38,921 nucleotides of DNA from Clostridia bacterium (GCA_029256325.1 JAQSYD010000030.1:1-38921); one strand, 5' to 3'. Shown: positions 16,372 to 23,677, counted from the stretch's first letter. Numbers and translations: made by a program. Notes: generated by a model from the sequence alone, not told the origin.

Positions 16372-17435
16372 TGTTTAAATTAGATTTATATCGTGGAAAA
16401 CGGGTTTTGATTACTGGACATACTGGTTTTAAAGGCTCGTGGATGTGTAAGGTGCTTGCGATGTTAGGCGCAGAAGTTGCTGGCTACTCGTTGGAGGCAC
16501 CAACTGCACCAAATTTGTTTGAGGTTGCAAATGTCGGAAGTTATATTTCTTCAACCATAGGCGATATACGCAACTTAGAGCAATTAAAGAAATGCATGAA
16601 TGCTTTCAAGCCGGAAATAGTCATTCATATGGCTGCGCAGTCCATTGTACGGGAAAGCTATCATATTCCTGTATACACTTATGAAACGAATGTGATGGGA
16701 ACGGTAAATATTCTAGAAGCTGTTCGAAGCTGCAGCAGCGTAAAATCTTTTGTTAATGTTACAACAGACAAAGTATATCAAAACAATGAGTGGGAGTGGG
16801 GATATCGGGAAGATGATCATTTGGATGGCTATGATCCATATTCAAATTCTAAATCCTGTTCAGAGTTAGTTACAAGCTGCTATAGAAAATCTTTTTTTAG
16901 CCATGCTGATGCAGTTGCGATTTCTACTTGCCGTGCAGGTAATGTGATTGGGGGCGGTGATTTTTCTAAAGATCGCATTATTCCCGATTGTGTTCGTGCT
17001 GTGGAAAATGGTCAAAAAATAGTTATTAGAAACCCACACTCTATACGCCCCTATCAGCATGTATTAGAACCTGTCTGTGCATACTTGATGGTAGCACTTG
17101 AGCAATATAACAATAAATCCGTTGCTGGGTGTTATAACGTTGGACCGGATGATATTGACTGCGTTACTACTGGCAATTTAACAGATTTGTTTTGCAATGC
17201 ATGGGGGGATGGAGCATCCTGGGAAAATATTGCTGAAGTCCATGCGCCTCATGAAGCAAACTTTTTAAAGCTGGATTCTTCCAGAATCAAAAATGTATTT
17301 GGCTGGCAGCCACAGTGGCATATTCATGATGCAATAGGAAAAACCGTAGAATGGAGCAAGATTTATCTATCTGGTGGTAATGTAGATCATTGCATGGAAA
17401 ATCAGATTAAGGAATATTTGGAGGATATAAAATGA
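16371..17435 (+). CDS. rfbG: CDP-glucose 4,6-dehydratase
   Basis: Converts CDP-glucose to CDP-4-keto-6-deoxyglucose with bound NAD. A 354-residue extended SDR: KRVLITGHTGFKGSWM (10-25) is the NAD motif typical of RfbG/DdhB. VTTDKVYQNNEWEWGYRE and Tyr157-x3-Lys161 (YSNSK) supply the active site, and GNVIGGGDFSKDRIIPD and RPYQHVLEP complete the family pattern. The start at 16371 is chosen because it overlaps the rfbF stop and matches the N-terminus of known homologues; an ATG at 16350 lies inside rfbF. It overlaps the next gene by four bases. Confidence 0.96.
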   Translation: MFKLDLYRGKRVLITGHTGFKGSWMCKVLAMLGAEVAGYSLEAPTAPNLFEVANVGSYISSTIGDIRNLEQLKKCMNAFKPEIVIHMAAQSIVRESYHIPVYTYETNVMGTVNILEAVRSCSSVKSFVNVTTDKVYQNNEWEWGYREDDHLDGYDPYSNSKSCSELVTSCYRKSFFSHADAVAISTCRAGNVIGGGDFSKDRIIPDCVRAVENGQKIVIRNPHSIRPYQHVLEPVCAYLMVALEQYNNKSVAGCYNVGPDDIDCVTTGNLTDLFCNAWGDGASWENIAEVHAPHEANFLKLDSSRIKNVFGWQPQWHIHDAIGKTVEWSKIYLSGGNVDHCMENQIKEYLEDIK

Positions 17436-18376
17436 AGAAGGCTCTTGTTACCGGAGCGAATGGTTTTATTGGAAGTTGGCTATTAAAGGAACTTAGCAAT
17501 AAAGGGGTATCCGTTTTGGCGGTTGTAAGAAATGAAAAGTCTGATATTTCATCTATTCAAAATCTCCCTAATGTGCAAGTTGTTTTTTCGGACATGTCAG
17601 AAATAAAGCAAATTACTCAGCAGATTTCCGATAAAGATATTGATGTTTTTTATCATCTGGCATGGGCAGGCTCCACAGGTCAAGATCGCAGTGACTACGA
17701 GCTGCAGTTATTGAACGCAAAATATACGCTAGATGCTGTTAATGCTGCAGCGTCATTAGGATGTAAGCGCTTTGTCGGAGCGGGCACGTTGGCAGAACTT
17801 GATTGCTATGCATATATTATGAAGGAAGGTTCCACTCCTTTGCCAGTGAGCTTTTACGGTTCTGCAAAAATCACATCGCATTTTATGAGTAAGGCAGAAT
17901 GTAATCGTTTAGGAATAGACCATGTATGGGGATATTTTTCTAATACTTATGGAGAAGGAAACCGTACACAAAATTTTGTTAATTTTGCATCTAATTTAAT
18001 GCTTTCTGGAAAAAGGGCAGCATTCACTACAGGAGAGCAAAATTATGATTTTGTACATGTTTCAGATAACGCCAATGCGCTCTATTTATTAGGAGAAAAA
18101 GGAAAAGCATTTTGCTCATATTATATTGGTAGTACCAAGCCTATGGAACTGAGGAATTTTATTTATAAAATCAGAGATGCTATTGATCCATCAATACCAC
18201 TTTATCTTGGTGAAATAAGCTTTCATGGAATAAATCATGCACCTACTGTTTTTGATTGTTCGCAATTAGTTAAAGATACAGGCTATCAGCCTCAAGTAAA
18301 TTTTGAAGAGGGAATCAAGCGTACTATAGCTTGGCTGCGAGAAGAAAGAGGTAAAGAAAATGATTCAGAGATTTGA
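17432..18376 (+). CDS. NAD(P)-dependent sugar epimerase/reductase (extended SDR), probable CDP-4-keto-sugar reductase
   Basis: A 314-residue extended SDR. NAD(P) motif GANGFIG (8-14), DVFYHLAWAG after the fourth strand, and catalytic Tyr142-x3-Lys146 (YGSAK) are visible. The usual Ser/Thr lies in GAGTLAEL. The family includes CDP-abequose and CDP-paratose synthases (4-ketoreductases) as well as epimerases. It overlaps rfbG by four bases and the next gene by 17, so it most likely acts on the CDP-4-keto-6-deoxyhexose. No rfbH-type 3-dehydratase is present, so a 3,6-dideoxy sugar is not expected from this set. The exact stereochemistry is not readable. Confidence 0.85.
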   Translation: MKKALVTGANGFIGSWLLKELSNKGVSVLAVVRNEKSDISSIQNLPNVQVVFSDMSEIKQITQQISDKDIDVFYHLAWAGSTGQDRSDYELQLLNAKYTLDAVNAAASLGCKRFVGAGTLAELDCYAYIMKEGSTPLPVSFYGSAKITSHFMSKAECNRLGIDHVWGYFSNTYGEGNRTQNFVNFASNLMLSGKRAAFTTGEQNYDFVHVSDNANALYLLGEKGKAFCSYYIGSTKPMELRNFIYKIRDAIDPSIPLYLGEISFHGINHAPTVFDCSQLVKDTGYQPQVNFEEGIKRTIAWLREERGKENDSEI

Positions 18377-18926
18377 ATTTTGCAAGACAGAAATAGAAGG
18401 GCTGGCGTTAATAAAACCCTTTGTGGCATATGATGAACGAGGTTATTTTATAAAAGATTATTCTAGAGAGGTCTTTGAGCAAAACGGGATCTCATATGAT
18501 TTAAAAGAAGTATTTTACACCAAATCTGACAAGGGAGTAATACGTGCAATTCACTTTCAAAGAGAGAAAACGCAGCCCAAGCTTGTACGCTGTGTTTCTG
18601 GTAAAGTATTTGACGTTGTGGTTGATTTGCGGAAGGACTCCAAAACTTTCGGTAAATGGCAGGGATTTTATCTTTCTGAAGACAACAAAGATCAACTTTT
18701 AATACCTGGACAGTGTGGTCACGGATACCTTGTATTGGAACCTTCAATTGTATCTTACAAGTGTTCTGAGAAGTTCTATGATCAATATGATGACGGTATT
18801 TTTTGGAATGATCATGATATAAACATACAATGGCCGTTGAATTTAGTGGAAGATATTATCTTGTCTAAGAAAGATGAGGACTTACAATCATTTGCAGATT
18901 TTAAACAGAAATATGGTGGACTTTGA
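18360..18926 (+). CDS. RmlC-type 4-keto-6-deoxysugar 3,5-epimerase family protein
   Basis: A 188-residue cupin of the dTDP-4-dehydrorhamnose 3,5-epimerase family. Seen: YDERGYFIKDYS, KGVIRAIHFQ with the catalytic His, KLVRCVSGKVFDVVVDLRKDS, and IPGQCGHGYLVLE (the family's PxGFAHGF region, altered). YKCSEKFYDQYDDGIFWND carries the base/tyrosine pair region. Given its overlap with the CDP-sugar reductase, the natural substrate is probably a CDP- rather than dTDP-4-keto-6-deoxyglucose, epimerised at C3, C5 or both. AGAGGT precedes the ATG inside the upstream gene. It is the last gene of the operon. Confidence 0.88.
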   Translation: MIQRFEFCKTEIEGLALIKPFVAYDERGYFIKDYSREVFEQNGISYDLKEVFYTKSDKGVIRAIHFQREKTQPKLVRCVSGKVFDVVVDLRKDSKTFGKWQGFYLSEDNKDQLLIPGQCGHGYLVLEPSIVSYKCSEKFYDQYDDGIFWNDHDINIQWPLNLVEDIILSKKDEDLQSFADFKQKYGGL

Positions 18927-19018
18927 TGGGTATCAGAAGGCCTGGATGATAATCACTTAGCCTATTGAACTATAATAAATAAACAAATGAAAATATTGAT
19001 ATTTTTTAAAATAATAGC

Positions 19019-19046
19019 ATCATACCCTTAAGGTATGATTTTTTTT
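19019..19046 (+). terminator. Terminator closing the glycosylation operon
   Basis: ATCATACC (19019-19026) pairs with GGTATGAT (19032-19039) around a five-base loop, followed by seven T residues. It ends the sugar operon 93 bases after the epimerase gene. Its loop and T run are also the upstream part of the next promoter. Confidence 0.85.
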
Positions 19047-19054
19047 GCCGATAT
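19029..19054 (+). promoter_or_regulatory. Sigma-D promoter of flaG-fliD-fliS, overlapping the terminator
   Basis: TAAG (19029-19032), N14 and GCCGATAT (19047-19054). The -10 block differs from GCCGATAA by one base. The -35 block sits in the loop and 3' stem of the terminator. Predicted start is near 19061, a leader of about 28 nt. Confidence 0.7.
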
Positions 19055-19088
19055 ATATATTAAGGAATATATTCAAGGAGGAATGTAT

Positions 19089-19457
19089 ATGAGAATAGAT
19101 AGCATTAGTACTAATGCTAGGAGCGTGCAGGATGCGAAAAACGCTCAATACGCTGCGGATGGAGTAACAGGTGTAAAAATAACGGAATTAGGTGAACAAA
19201 AAAGAGCGGATGTAGAATCAGATGAGGTTATTAATGATGCTATGCTTGAAAACTCAGTAAAAGCGGCAAATGCGAACTTGGTTCAGTATAATAGGATGAT
19301 AGAAAGAACAGTACACGAAAAGACACATACAATCATGTACGTACTGAAAGACTCAGTAACTAAGGAAGTAATAAGAGAGTTTCCGCCTAGGAAGATTCAG
19401 GATATGATTGCAAAGATGTGGGAACTGGCTGGTCTTTTCGTTGATGAAAGAAGGTAA
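19089..19457 (+). CDS. flaG: FlaG family flagellar protein
   Basis: A 122-residue protein of the FlaG family, which influences filament length and is regularly encoded before fliD. The N-terminal 60 residues are low-complexity. The conserved C-terminal half contains HTIMYVLKDSVTKEVIREFP, then a predicted helix PRKIQDMIAKMWELAGLFVDERR, the family hallmark. The start at 19089 is preferred: AAGGAGG ends seven bases upstream of it, whereas the ATG at 19083 is one base from that site. First gene of a short SigD-type operon with fliD and fliS. Confidence 0.9.
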   Translation: MRIDSISTNARSVQDAKNAQYAADGVTGVKITELGEQKRADVESDEVINDAMLENSVKAANANLVQYNRMIERTVHEKTHTIMYVLKDSVTKEVIREFPPRKIQDMIAKMWELAGLFVDERR

Positions 19458-19462
19458 ATAAG

Positions 19463-21340
19463 ATGGCTAATAATATAGCAAATATACTAAACAGCAGATT
19501 TAGACTAACAGGAATGGCTTCCGGATTAGATACTGACTCTATGGTAGAGCAGTTAATGAGAGTAGAAAGATATAAGGTTGATAAGGTCAAGCAGGACAAG
19601 CAGATGTTGGAGTGGAAAAGAGACGATTATAGAAGTATGACAAGGCTTCTGAAGGAATTAAATGACACCTATATGGATGTTTTATCTCCAAGCAATATGC
19701 GTTCCAGCAACAGCTATAAGGCTTTTACAGTAGGTTCTTCAGATTCCACTGCAGTAACAGCAACCGCTAATGCAGATGCTGTTGCCGGTACACATTCCAT
19801 TACTGTAACACAATTGGCCAAAGCAGCAAATACAATTAGTAGTAGTGGGGTATCCTCGCCGCTTCAAAGTACTGCCGTTATAACTAATCTTGATTTTACC
19901 GGCGGCAAGGACTTTAATGTGCAGTTAAATGGCATAACAAAAAACATAGCTGTATCAGGAAGCTTTACAGATGTAGACCAATTGAAAGCATACATACAAA
20001 CAGAGGTAGACAAGGCTTTTGGAAGCGGAAAAATTGCGGTTGGCAATTCTTCCGGACAGCTTACTTTTAGCGCTGCTGACAGTAAAATTAATTTAATCAG
20101 CGGAACAACAGATGCACTTGCACAATTAAATATTACCTCAGGTTCTACAAATCGCTTGAAGCTTTCAGCGAAGTTGGATGCAACAAATATGCCTATACCT
20201 AATTCAGGTATTGTTTCGTTCAAAATAAACGGTGTAAGCTTTGAATTTGACAGCGCCACAAAAACGATGAATGATGTAATCAGTGAAGTAAATAGTAGTG
20301 CAGCAGGAGTTACACTAAGTTATAGTGAAGCTACTGACAAATTTACCTTGACTTCAAAGGTTAAAGGGGCCGGAGATGCAATAAAAATAGAAGAAATATC
20401 AGGCGATTTTTTTGGTGCTAACAGCAAATTAGGTATTACAAGTCTTACAATTAGCAATGGACAGGATGCAATATTTGAGCTTGATAATACTACGATCACT
20501 AGAAATGACAATAGTTTTTTACTGGATGGTGTTAAATACAATCTGCTTAAGGAAGGGGTCACAACCTCTATAACCCTTGAACAGGATGTTGATAAGGTAT
20601 ATAACAATATAAAGAGCTTTGTAGATAAGTATAATGAAATGATTAGTAAGATCAATGGAGAATTAAGAGAAGAAAGAGATAGTGATTATACACCTCTAAC
20701 AGATGAACAAAGGGAAGCAATGAGTGAAAGTGAAATTGAGAAGTGGGAAGAAAAGGCTAAGTCCGGTATGCTTCGCAATGACAGTTTACTAAGTGGAATG
20801 CTTGTTCAAATGAGAAATGCCATTTATAAGTCTATAGAGGGTGTAAATGGCGGCGTATACTCAATAGGTATAAAAACAGGCGACTATACACAACAAGGGA
20901 AGCTTATTATTGATGAAGTAAAGTTAAAAGATGCCATAAAGAATAAACCGGATCTTGTAGCTAATATTTTCAATAAAGAATCAGAAATAAATTATTCGCC
21001 TAACCTAGATGCAACAGATAAGACAACAAGATATAATGAGAGCGGTATAGTTCATAGATTATACGATATAATACAGTCCAATATTACAACAATTCCTAAT
21101 ACTGCTGGCCAAAAGGGATTATTGATTGAAAAAGCTGGGTTTACAGGGGATTATATTGATATTAGCAGTTATATTAGCAGCCAAATAAGAAATAAAGATC
21201 AACTGATAGATACTTTAACAGACAAGCTTTTTGATAAGGAAGAGCAGTATTATCAGAAATTCGCTGCATTGGAAAAAGCAATGTCGCAAATGAGCAGTCA
21301 GTCCTCTTGGATTGCACAGCAATTTGGCAGTGGACAATAA
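19463..21340 (+). CDS. fliD: FliD flagellar cap protein
   Basis: The filament cap that folds flagellin subunits at the growing tip. 625 residues. The FliD N-terminal domain (about 10-110) includes RLTGMASGLDTDSMVEQLM. The middle is Ser/Thr-rich beta structure and the C-terminal domain (about 360-610) has the coiled-coil end YYQKFAALEKAMSQMSSQS. The middle contains the FliD hallmark SFVDKYNEMISKIN. It is longer than the E. coli protein (468), as expected for a larger cap leg domain. The ATG is six bases after the flaG stop with a weak GAAGG ribosome site, so translation is probably coupled. Confidence 0.95.
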   Translation: MANNIANILNSRFRLTGMASGLDTDSMVEQLMRVERYKVDKVKQDKQMLEWKRDDYRSMTRLLKELNDTYMDVLSPSNMRSSNSYKAFTVGSSDSTAVTATANADAVAGTHSITVTQLAKAANTISSSGVSSPLQSTAVITNLDFTGGKDFNVQLNGITKNIAVSGSFTDVDQLKAYIQTEVDKAFGSGKIAVGNSSGQLTFSAADSKINLISGTTDALAQLNITSGSTNRLKLSAKLDATNMPIPNSGIVSFKINGVSFEFDSATKTMNDVISEVNSSAAGVTLSYSEATDKFTLTSKVKGAGDAIKIEEISGDFFGANSKLGITSLTISNGQDAIFELDNTTITRNDNSFLLDGVKYNLLKEGVTTSITLEQDVDKVYNNIKSFVDKYNEMISKINGELREERDSDYTPLTDEQREAMSESEIEKWEEKAKSGMLRNDSLLSGMLVQMRNAIYKSIEGVNGGVYSIGIKTGDYTQQGKLIIDEVKLKDAIKNKPDLVANIFNKESEINYSPNLDATDKTTRYNESGIVHRLYDIIQSNITTIPNTAGQKGLLIEKAGFTGDYIDISSYISSQIRNKDQLIDTLTDKLFDKEEQYYQKFAALEKAMSQMSSQSSWIAQQFGSGQ

Positions 21341-21356
21341 TTGAAAGTGAGGAAGA

Positions 21357-21857
21357 ATGATGGCTATACAAAACAACTTATACAGCCAGTTTCAACGAAA
21401 CAGAGTTATTGCACAAACCCAAAGTGAAGAGACACAAAGCGATAACTTAAATACTACACAGCCTATAAATAGAAATGCAGCATATCAGCAGTATCAAAAC
21501 AGCATGGTGAATACAGCATCTCCGCAGGAATTAACACTGATGCTTTATAACGGATTGATTAAATTTTTGAATCTTTCCATTCAAGGAATTGAAGAAAAGT
21601 CTATTGAAAATACGAATAACTATATAACAAGAGGTCAAGACATAATTATTGAGTTTATGAGTACGCTTGATATGAATTATGCAGTTTCAAGTGGTTTGTA
21701 TTCGTTGTACGATTATATGAACCATCGCCTTATCGAAGCTAATATTAAAAAGGACAAAGCAATTGTTGAAGAAGTGCTTGGCTTGGCTGAAGATTTACGT
21801 GACACCTGGGCACAGGCTATGAAGCTTGCGAAGCAGACACAAGCGGTAAATAAATAA
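21357..21857 (+). CDS. fliS: FliS flagellin export chaperone
   Basis: Binds the C-terminal helix of flagellin in the cytoplasm and keeps it monomeric for export; also contacts FliW in Firmicutes. The core (about residues 40-150) is typical: AAYQQYQNSMVNTASPQELTLMLYNG, FLNLSIQGIEE, LYDYMNHRLIEANIKKD. The 166 residues include an N-terminal extension of about 35 Gln/Asn-rich residues compared with B. subtilis FliS (133). Two adjacent ATG codons (21357, 21360) follow GTGAGGAAG; the first is given. It follows fliD by 16 bases. Confidence 0.93.
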   Translation: MMAIQNNLYSQFQRNRVIAQTQSEETQSDNLNTTQPINRNAAYQQYQNSMVNTASPQELTLMLYNGLIKFLNLSIQGIEEKSIENTNNYITRGQDIIIEFMSTLDMNYAVSSGLYSLYDYMNHRLIEANIKKDKAIVEEVLGLAEDLRDTWAQAMKLAKQTQAVNK

Positions 21858-21890
21858 TTAAAGATTGAAATGCTATCGGGGGAGGGTACT

Positions 21891-22367
21891 ATGAATAATC
21901 AGTTAATTAATGATTTGAATCTAATAATTGAGCAAAAACTGGAGCTATTTAAAGAGATATACAATATTACATTGGCTCAGCAAAAGGATATAGAAGATCA
22001 TGAGGCGAACAACATAGAAGCACTGGTACTGAAAAAGCAGCAGGTGATAGACAAGATAGACAAGCTTGATGAAGATTTTCTTGCCAGCTATAATAAATTG
22101 AAAGAAGCGCATAATCTTGACAGCTTGGATCTGATTGACACTGAAAAGTATCCCGAGATGAAAAATATAAAAACGCATATCAAAAGTATCATGGGTATGG
22201 CTCACAAAATCATGGAACTGGAAAACAGCAATAAAGATAAGCTGGATAAAATATTTCAAGGCGTAAAAAGCGAACTGCGTAAAATCAATGCCGGTAAACG
22301 ATCATTAAACGCATATGAACCCAAACCTGTGTATAATGATGGAGTTTTTATAGACAAGAAAAAATAA
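21891..22367 (+). CDS. FlgN/FliT-like flagellar export chaperone
   Basis: A 158-residue, all-helical, charged protein with coiled-coil heptads over residues 5-70 and 95-130. The start at 21891 is chosen because GGGGGAGGG stands just before it; the ATG at 21870 lacks a ribosome site. Position directly after fliS and the pattern MNNQLINDLNLIIEQKLELF resemble FlgN-family chaperones of Clostridia, which deliver FlgK and FlgL (or FliD, in the FliT case). Sequence does not separate FlgN from FliT, so no symbol is given. Last gene before a terminator. Confidence 0.75.
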   Translation: MNNQLINDLNLIIEQKLELFKEIYNITLAQQKDIEDHEANNIEALVLKKQQVIDKIDKLDEDFLASYNKLKEAHNLDSLDLIDTEKYPEMKNIKTHIKSIMGMAHKIMELENSNKDKLDKIFQGVKSELRKINAGKRSLNAYEPKPVYNDGVFIDKKK

Positions 22368-22373
22368 GATATT

Positions 22374-22404
22374 AAAGGGGAAAAAGAATGCTTTTTCCCT
22401 TTTG
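22374..22404 (+). terminator. Terminator after the fliD-fliS operon
   Basis: A 13-bp stem with one G:U pair (22374-22386 with 22391-22403), loop AATG, ending in TTTT. The 9-bp core GGGAAAAAG / CTTTTTCCC is perfect. Confidence 0.85.
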
Positions 22405-22458
22405 TAATTCCATAAATCAGGTACAAAAACCTAATTTTTGTTAAATCAACTAAAGTAC

Positions 22459-22487
22459 TTGAAACATGGCAAATTTAGTTATATAAT
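22459..22487 (+). promoter_or_regulatory. SigA-type promoter of the structured RNA
   Basis: TTGAAA (22459-22464), a 17-base spacer and TATAAT (22482-22487), nearly consensus for vegetative RNA polymerase. The predicted start near 22494 is just upstream of the structured RNA, which agrees with its strong expression in relatives. Confidence 0.88.
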
Positions 22488-22493
22488 GGTGAT

Positions 22494-22740
22494 ATGGTGT
22501 ATCAACTAGGTCTGTGGTTGAAAATCGATGCCAGTCGCAGGCGAAACGATCCACGTAAGCAGAGCAAGGCTCTACGATCATGGTGCGGCTTAGAAATAAG
22601 TCCGTCCAGCATGGCACGTAATTAATCTGCTATATGTTGAGAGGGGTAGTAGTGAGGGACTCAAATGTTGGTAGCGAAACCTCCAGACGGCGAGTGTGGG
22701 GACAAAAACCAGGTCAGCTAGCAAATTTACGCCAAAGAAA
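22494..22740 (+). ncRNA. Structured RNA, probably raiA RNA
   Basis: About 245 bases with no ORF, rich in conserved-looking purine motifs and hairpins. Examples: AGAGC-AAG-GCTCT (22561-22573), a GAAA tetraloop on GGCTTA/TAAGTC (22587-22602), and a 3' block with GGTAGCGAAACCTCC, GTGTGGGGACAAAAACC and AGGTCAGCTAGC. The last four bases CTAG can pair with CTAG at 22505-22508, closing the whole RNA. In Clostridia the raiA RNA motif has this size and purine-rich style and lies near raiA/hpf, which is 0.9 kb downstream. The class is named from memory of the motif, not from a covariance search. The 3' end is approximate. It may be a free RNA or the 5' part of the zinc-ribbon mRNA. Confidence 0.72.
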
Positions 22741-22844
22741 ATAATAAGGTTATGTGTGCTTGGGTAGAACGAAGTCTTGGCAGTAGAAATCCCGGAATAT
22801 TTCGTATCACCAACACCAGCCTAAAAGGAAAGAGGGATTTTTAC

Positions 22845-23129
22845 ATGTTCAACGACAAGAATTTAGTGTGCAAAGACTGCGGAAATGAATTCGTATTCAC
22901 AGCAGGTGAGCAAGAGTTCTACGCTGAGAAGGGCTTCCAAAACGAGCCAGCAAGATGCAAGGACTGCAGATCCGCTAGAAAAAATGCTAGTGGAGACAGA
23001 GGAGCAAAGAGAGAAAGAGTAATGTACGATGCAACATGTGCTGAGTGCGGATGCGAAACACAAGTTCCATTCAAGCCAACAAGTGCAAGACCTGTATATT
23101 GCAAGAACTGCTTCGACGCAAGAAGATAG
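22845..23129 (+). CDS. Small zinc-ribbon protein
   Basis: A 94-residue soluble protein with four CxxC pairs: CKDC, CKDC, CAEC and CKNC, so two zinc sites. The N-terminal half (LVCKDCGNEFVFTAGEQEFY, PARCKDCR) matches the probable zinc-ribbon family (zf-trcl type) common in Clostridia. The second pair (CAECGCETQVPF, PVYCKNCF) is a CxxC zinc-ribbon typical of proteins next to it. A basic linker joins them. The start at 22845 is chosen: GGAAAGAGGG lies just before it, while an upstream in-frame ATG (22752) has no ribosome site and falls at the RNA's 3' end. Nucleic-acid or ribosome binding is plausible; the function is unknown. Confidence 0.88.
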   Translation: MFNDKNLVCKDCGNEFVFTAGEQEFYAEKGFQNEPARCKDCRSARKNASGDRGAKRERVMYDATCAECGCETQVPFKPTSARPVYCKNCFDARR

Positions 23130-23132
23130 TTT

Positions 23133-23178
23133 GGGTCGAATCTTAAGATCCGACCGTCATTCCTCCCTCAGGATGACA
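23133..23178. repeat. Intergenic repeat family 1, copy after the zinc-ribbon gene
   Basis: A near-perfect 22-base palindrome (GGTCGAATCTT with AAGATCCGACC, 23134-23155, one mismatch) is followed by a reversed repeat end, CCTCAGGATGACA (23166-23178). The palindrome could act as an mRNA 3' hairpin; it lacks a T run. Confidence 0.65.
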
Positions 23179-23233
23179 TAGCAATCACACCCTGTTCATG
23201 TATTGAAAATAAGGAATATCTGTCATTATGAAC

Positions 23234-23269
23234 AAATTCGACAAAAGACAACTTGTCACTGTCGAATTT
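23234..23269. promoter_or_regulatory. Inverted repeat with two Spo0A-box cores
   Basis: AAATTCGACA (23234-23243) and TGTCGAATTT (23260-23269) are a perfect 10-bp inverted repeat with a 16-base spacer. The first arm, read on the - strand, contains TTTTGTCGAA (23246-23237), an exact Spo0A box. The second has the TGTCGAA core (23260-23266). The spacer holds a smaller inverted repeat, GACAA-C-TTGTC. It is about 370 bases before the hpf promoter and 85 before the DnaA boxes. Confidence 0.6.
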
Positions 23270-23353
23270 ATTCACAATTTGTTCTATTAGATACTTATAA
23301 AATATACACAGCCATTCACACCTTTTTAACAGGATAAACAAGCCAAATGCAAG

Positions 23354-23432
23354 TTATCAACAGACTTACGCACATTATCCACAGAAAACATAAAATGCAT
23401 GTGGATAAACATGTGGAAAAAAGTGTGGGTAA
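23354..23432. promoter_or_regulatory. DnaA-box cluster
   Basis: Six boxes in 79 bases. Perfect TTATCCACA at 23375-23383 (+) and 23400-23408 (-). One mismatch to TTATNCACA: TTATCAACA 23354-23362, TTACGCACA 23366-23374 (abutting the perfect box), TTTTCCACA 23412-23420 (-), TTACCCACA 23424-23432 (-). The first three point one way, the last three the other. The following 150 bases are very A+T-rich. No dnaA or dnaN is nearby and genes on both sides run the same way, so it is probably an accessory cluster and not the chromosome origin. Confidence 0.75.
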
Positions 23433-23602
23433 TCAGTCCTTGATTTTGCTGGAAGATATTTTGGGGACATGCAGAATATGTTCGCTTTACATAAATATGA
23501 TATGACATTTTATACATAAAACTTGAAGAAAAAGTAAAACTATGGAATAAGGGGAAAATTGTCAGAAAATTTAATAATTTTTGCTATAAAAATTATAAAT
23601 CG

Positions 23603-23631
23603 GCAGGATTATTTATTGAAATGTAGAATAA
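23603..23631 (+). promoter_or_regulatory. SigH-type promoter of hpf
   Basis: GCAGGATTA (23603-23611), N11, GTAGAATAA (23623-23631) fit RNAGGAWWW-N11/12-RNNGAATWW at every fixed position. Predicted start near 23638, leader about 40 nt. In B. subtilis the orthologue yvyD is also read by SigH. Confidence 0.75.
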
Positions 23632-23677
23632 AATAAATATAACCGGTAGCATCATAGTTGCGAAAGGAGAGATGTAT

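Noticed and set aside
22494-22740. RNase P RNA, tmRNA or 6S RNA
   Set aside because: The invariant GAGGAAAGTCC of RNase P is missing, there is no tRNA-like end with CCA, and the pattern is not a long rod with a central bubble.
22752-22844. N-terminal extension of the zinc-ribbon protein
   Set aside because: No ribosome site at 22752 and it falls at the end of the structured RNA; the ATG at 22845 has GAGGG just before it.
23354-23432. Chromosomal origin oriC
   Set aside because: No dnaA, dnaN or gyrB nearby, and genes run in the same direction on both sides, with no strand switch expected at an origin. Kept as an accessory DnaA cluster.
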